Source: Rhineura floridana (lineage: Eukaryota > Chordata > Lepidosauria > Squamata > Rhineuridae). Taken from it: DNA of 64,000 nt. The position numbers were made by a program, and so were the translations under genes. Below the pieces are notes generated by a model. It did no database searches. It was not told the origin of the DNA and was given only the letters and a program-made list of their open reading frames with translations. Position 1 is the first letter of the stretch; each line of letters opens with the position of its first letter. This document shows positions 62,368 through 64,000 of this stretch, piece after piece. The stretch spans positions 218,077,943 through 218,141,942 of the forward strand of contig NC_084482.1 in assembly GCF_030035675.1 (NCBI RefSeq). The letters run 5' to 3'.

Positions 62368-64000
62368 TTAAACCTGTCCCTGGAAAACTGGTAGAAAGTA
62401 TTATTAAAGCTAGATTAACTAAGCACATAGAAGAACAAGCCTTGCTGAAGCAGAGCCAGCATGGCTTCTGCAAGGGAAAGTCCTGTCTCAGTAACCTATT
62501 AGAATTCTTTGAGAGTGTCAACAAGCATATAGATAGAGGTGATCCAGTGGACATAGTGTACTTAGACTTTCAAAAAGCGTTTGACAAGGTACCTCACCAA
62601 AGACTTCTGAGGAAGCTTAGCAGTCATGGAATAAGAGGAGAGGTCCGTGTGACGCCCTTCCCTGGCTCTCCCTGTCAGGTTCCTACCTGCTCGTGGTTAC
62701 TGCCTGTCTCTAGGCACCACCAGGGACTCCACCAGTCCGGACTGTCCTTTTTTATGGTTTCTCTCCCTGCTCTAGCACAGATCTCAACAGATCCCCCTGC
62801 TAGGCAGCACCACCAGTCACGTCCTATAACCAGTAGTCCCAGAGACTCTGCCTGAGTCTCCCTCAACTACGTTACCTCTGTGACTGCGTGCTTAAGCTGT
62901 CCCAATCCCTTTGATTTACTCAGACTGCATATAATTCTGGTTTGCTCTGAATACTTGTGGTGTTATATTCTTCCCTTCACCTGCTGCCACCATATGTCAC
63001 TCTTCAGCCTTGGTATTTACCTTACCCTCCCTTCTGGTCTGTGAAACCCCAGCCAAGGATCAGGCCTTTGGTAAACCAAAAGTATTTATTAATAACAAAG
63101 ATAACAAGGTTAACAAGATTACTCTAAAAGGCACTTAAGCATATGGTTACATCTATTCCTGAGGTACTGGTCTTAGTATTAATTCTAACTCCACACTCTC
63201 CTCTCATTCACCTCACAATCACCATCCACCAACTAACACCCACCCAGATTTAACTGACATCCTTCCATTTTATACTCACAGCCATTTTAACATTCAGCCA
63301 ATCATCAAGCATTCTACTCACCATGCATCTCCTATACAAACAGCACTTACCATATATACACAAATAGAGGATCATCACAGTCCTCTTGTGGATAAGGAAT
63401 TGGTTAAGAAACAGAAAGCAGAGAGTAGGAATAAATGGACAGTTCTCCCAATGGAGGGCTGTAGAAAGTGGAGTCCCTCAAAGATCGGTATTGGGACCTG
63501 TACTTTTCAACTTGTTCATTAATGACCTGGAATTAGGAGTGAGCAGTGAAGTGGCCAAGTTTGCTGACGACACTAAATTGTTCAGGGTTGTTAAAACAAA
63601 AAGGGATTGCGAAGAGCTCCAAAAAGACCTCTCCAAACTGAGTGAATGGGCGGAAAAATGGCAAATGCAATTCAATATAAACAAGTGTAAAATTATGCAT
63701 ATTGGAGCAAAAAATCTGAATTTCACATATACGCTCATGGGGTCTGAACTGGCAGTGACCAACCAGGAGAGAGTCCTCGAGGTTGTAGTGGACAGCACGA
63801 TGAAAATGTCAACCCAGTGTGCGGCAGCTGTGAAAAAGGCAAATTCCATGCTAGCGATAATTAGGAAAGGTATTGAAAATAAAACAACCGATATCATAAT
63901 GTCGTTGTATAAATCTATGGTGCGGCCGCATTTGGAATACTGTGTACAGTTCTGGTCGCCTCATCTCAAAAAGGATATTATAGAGTTGGAAAAGGTTCAG
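62368..64000 (+). mobile_element. CR1 LINE split by a solo LTR, copy 2 (cut by window end)
   Basis: Counterpart of 26,637-28,270. The RT reading resumes after the LTR and runs off the window end in the LEKVQ segment. Confidence 0.88.
62648..63379 (-). mobile_element. Solo LTR inserted in CR1, copy 2
   Basis: Counterpart of 26,917-27,649, with the same flanking 5-mers. Confidence 0.8.

Larger units (their letters stand above)
35725..64000. repeat. Tandem duplication unit, copy 2 (truncated by window end)
   Basis: This is the second copy of the ~35.73 kb unit, ending at the equivalent of about 28,270 of copy 1. In the first 5.2 kb I count about 17 substitutions against copy 1. Between about 5.4 and 11.4 kb I see essentially none apart from a one-base poly-C length change. 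The last ~7.45 kb of the unit would lie beyond the window. Confidence 0.97.

Overview
The window looks like a squamate reptile (lizard or snake) genome. It holds BovB (RTE) LINE 3' ends, Sauria-type SINEs carrying a BovB-like tail, tRNA-derived SINEs, CR1, L2-clade and L1-like LINEs, many short hAT-type palindromic elements and several solo LTRs. The only host gene type present is a vomeronasal type-2 receptor (V2R, class C GPCR). V2Rs are strongly expanded and arranged in tandem in squamates.

Layout: the window is two copies of one ~35.73 kb unit in direct tandem. Position 1 aligns with 35,725, and the two stay collinear to the end of the window, where 64,000 aligns with about 28,270. The offset drifts only between 35,724 and 35,748 bp, through microsatellite and small indels. 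Copy 1 is 1-35,724. Copy 2 is 35,725-64,000 and is cut by the window end. Neither outer boundary of the duplication is visible.

Each unit, left to right: a reverse BovB 3' fragment and a small palindromic element (1-832); an L2-clade LINE with a 694-codon open reverse-transcriptase frame and another L2 3' end nested in its endonuclease (about 1,850-5,358); an unclassified repeat (5,373-5,628) with an inverted partner in V2R intron 1; one solo LTR nested in another (6,450-8,082); hAT-type non-autonomous elements (8,797-9,835 and 10,317-10,726); a CR1 scrap; the V2R gene (six coding exons, 12,625-23,181); a hairpin hAT-type element; an ORF1-only L1-like element with an 18-bp target-site duplication (24,441-26,539); and a CR1 LINE split by a solo LTR (26,637-28,842). 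Copy 1 alone also shows the rest of the unit: SINEs, an L2-type relic, a second reverse ORF1-only L1-like element (31,942-33,500), and a reverse CR1 carrying a solo LTR and a Sauria SINE (34,690-35,671).

Both V2R genes read as intact 859-residue receptors with correct splice phases throughout: signal peptide, Venus-flytrap ligand-binding domain, cysteine-rich linker and seven-helix domain. They differ by six amino acids and three synonymous changes as I count. Seven of these nine differences lie within about 540 bp of exon 3, while introns 2 and 3 on either side look identical. That concentration, together with the question of whether the tandem copy is real or two haplotypes joined in assembly, is the main point for follow-up. 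All other open frames appear to be transposon remnants or out-of-frame shadows.
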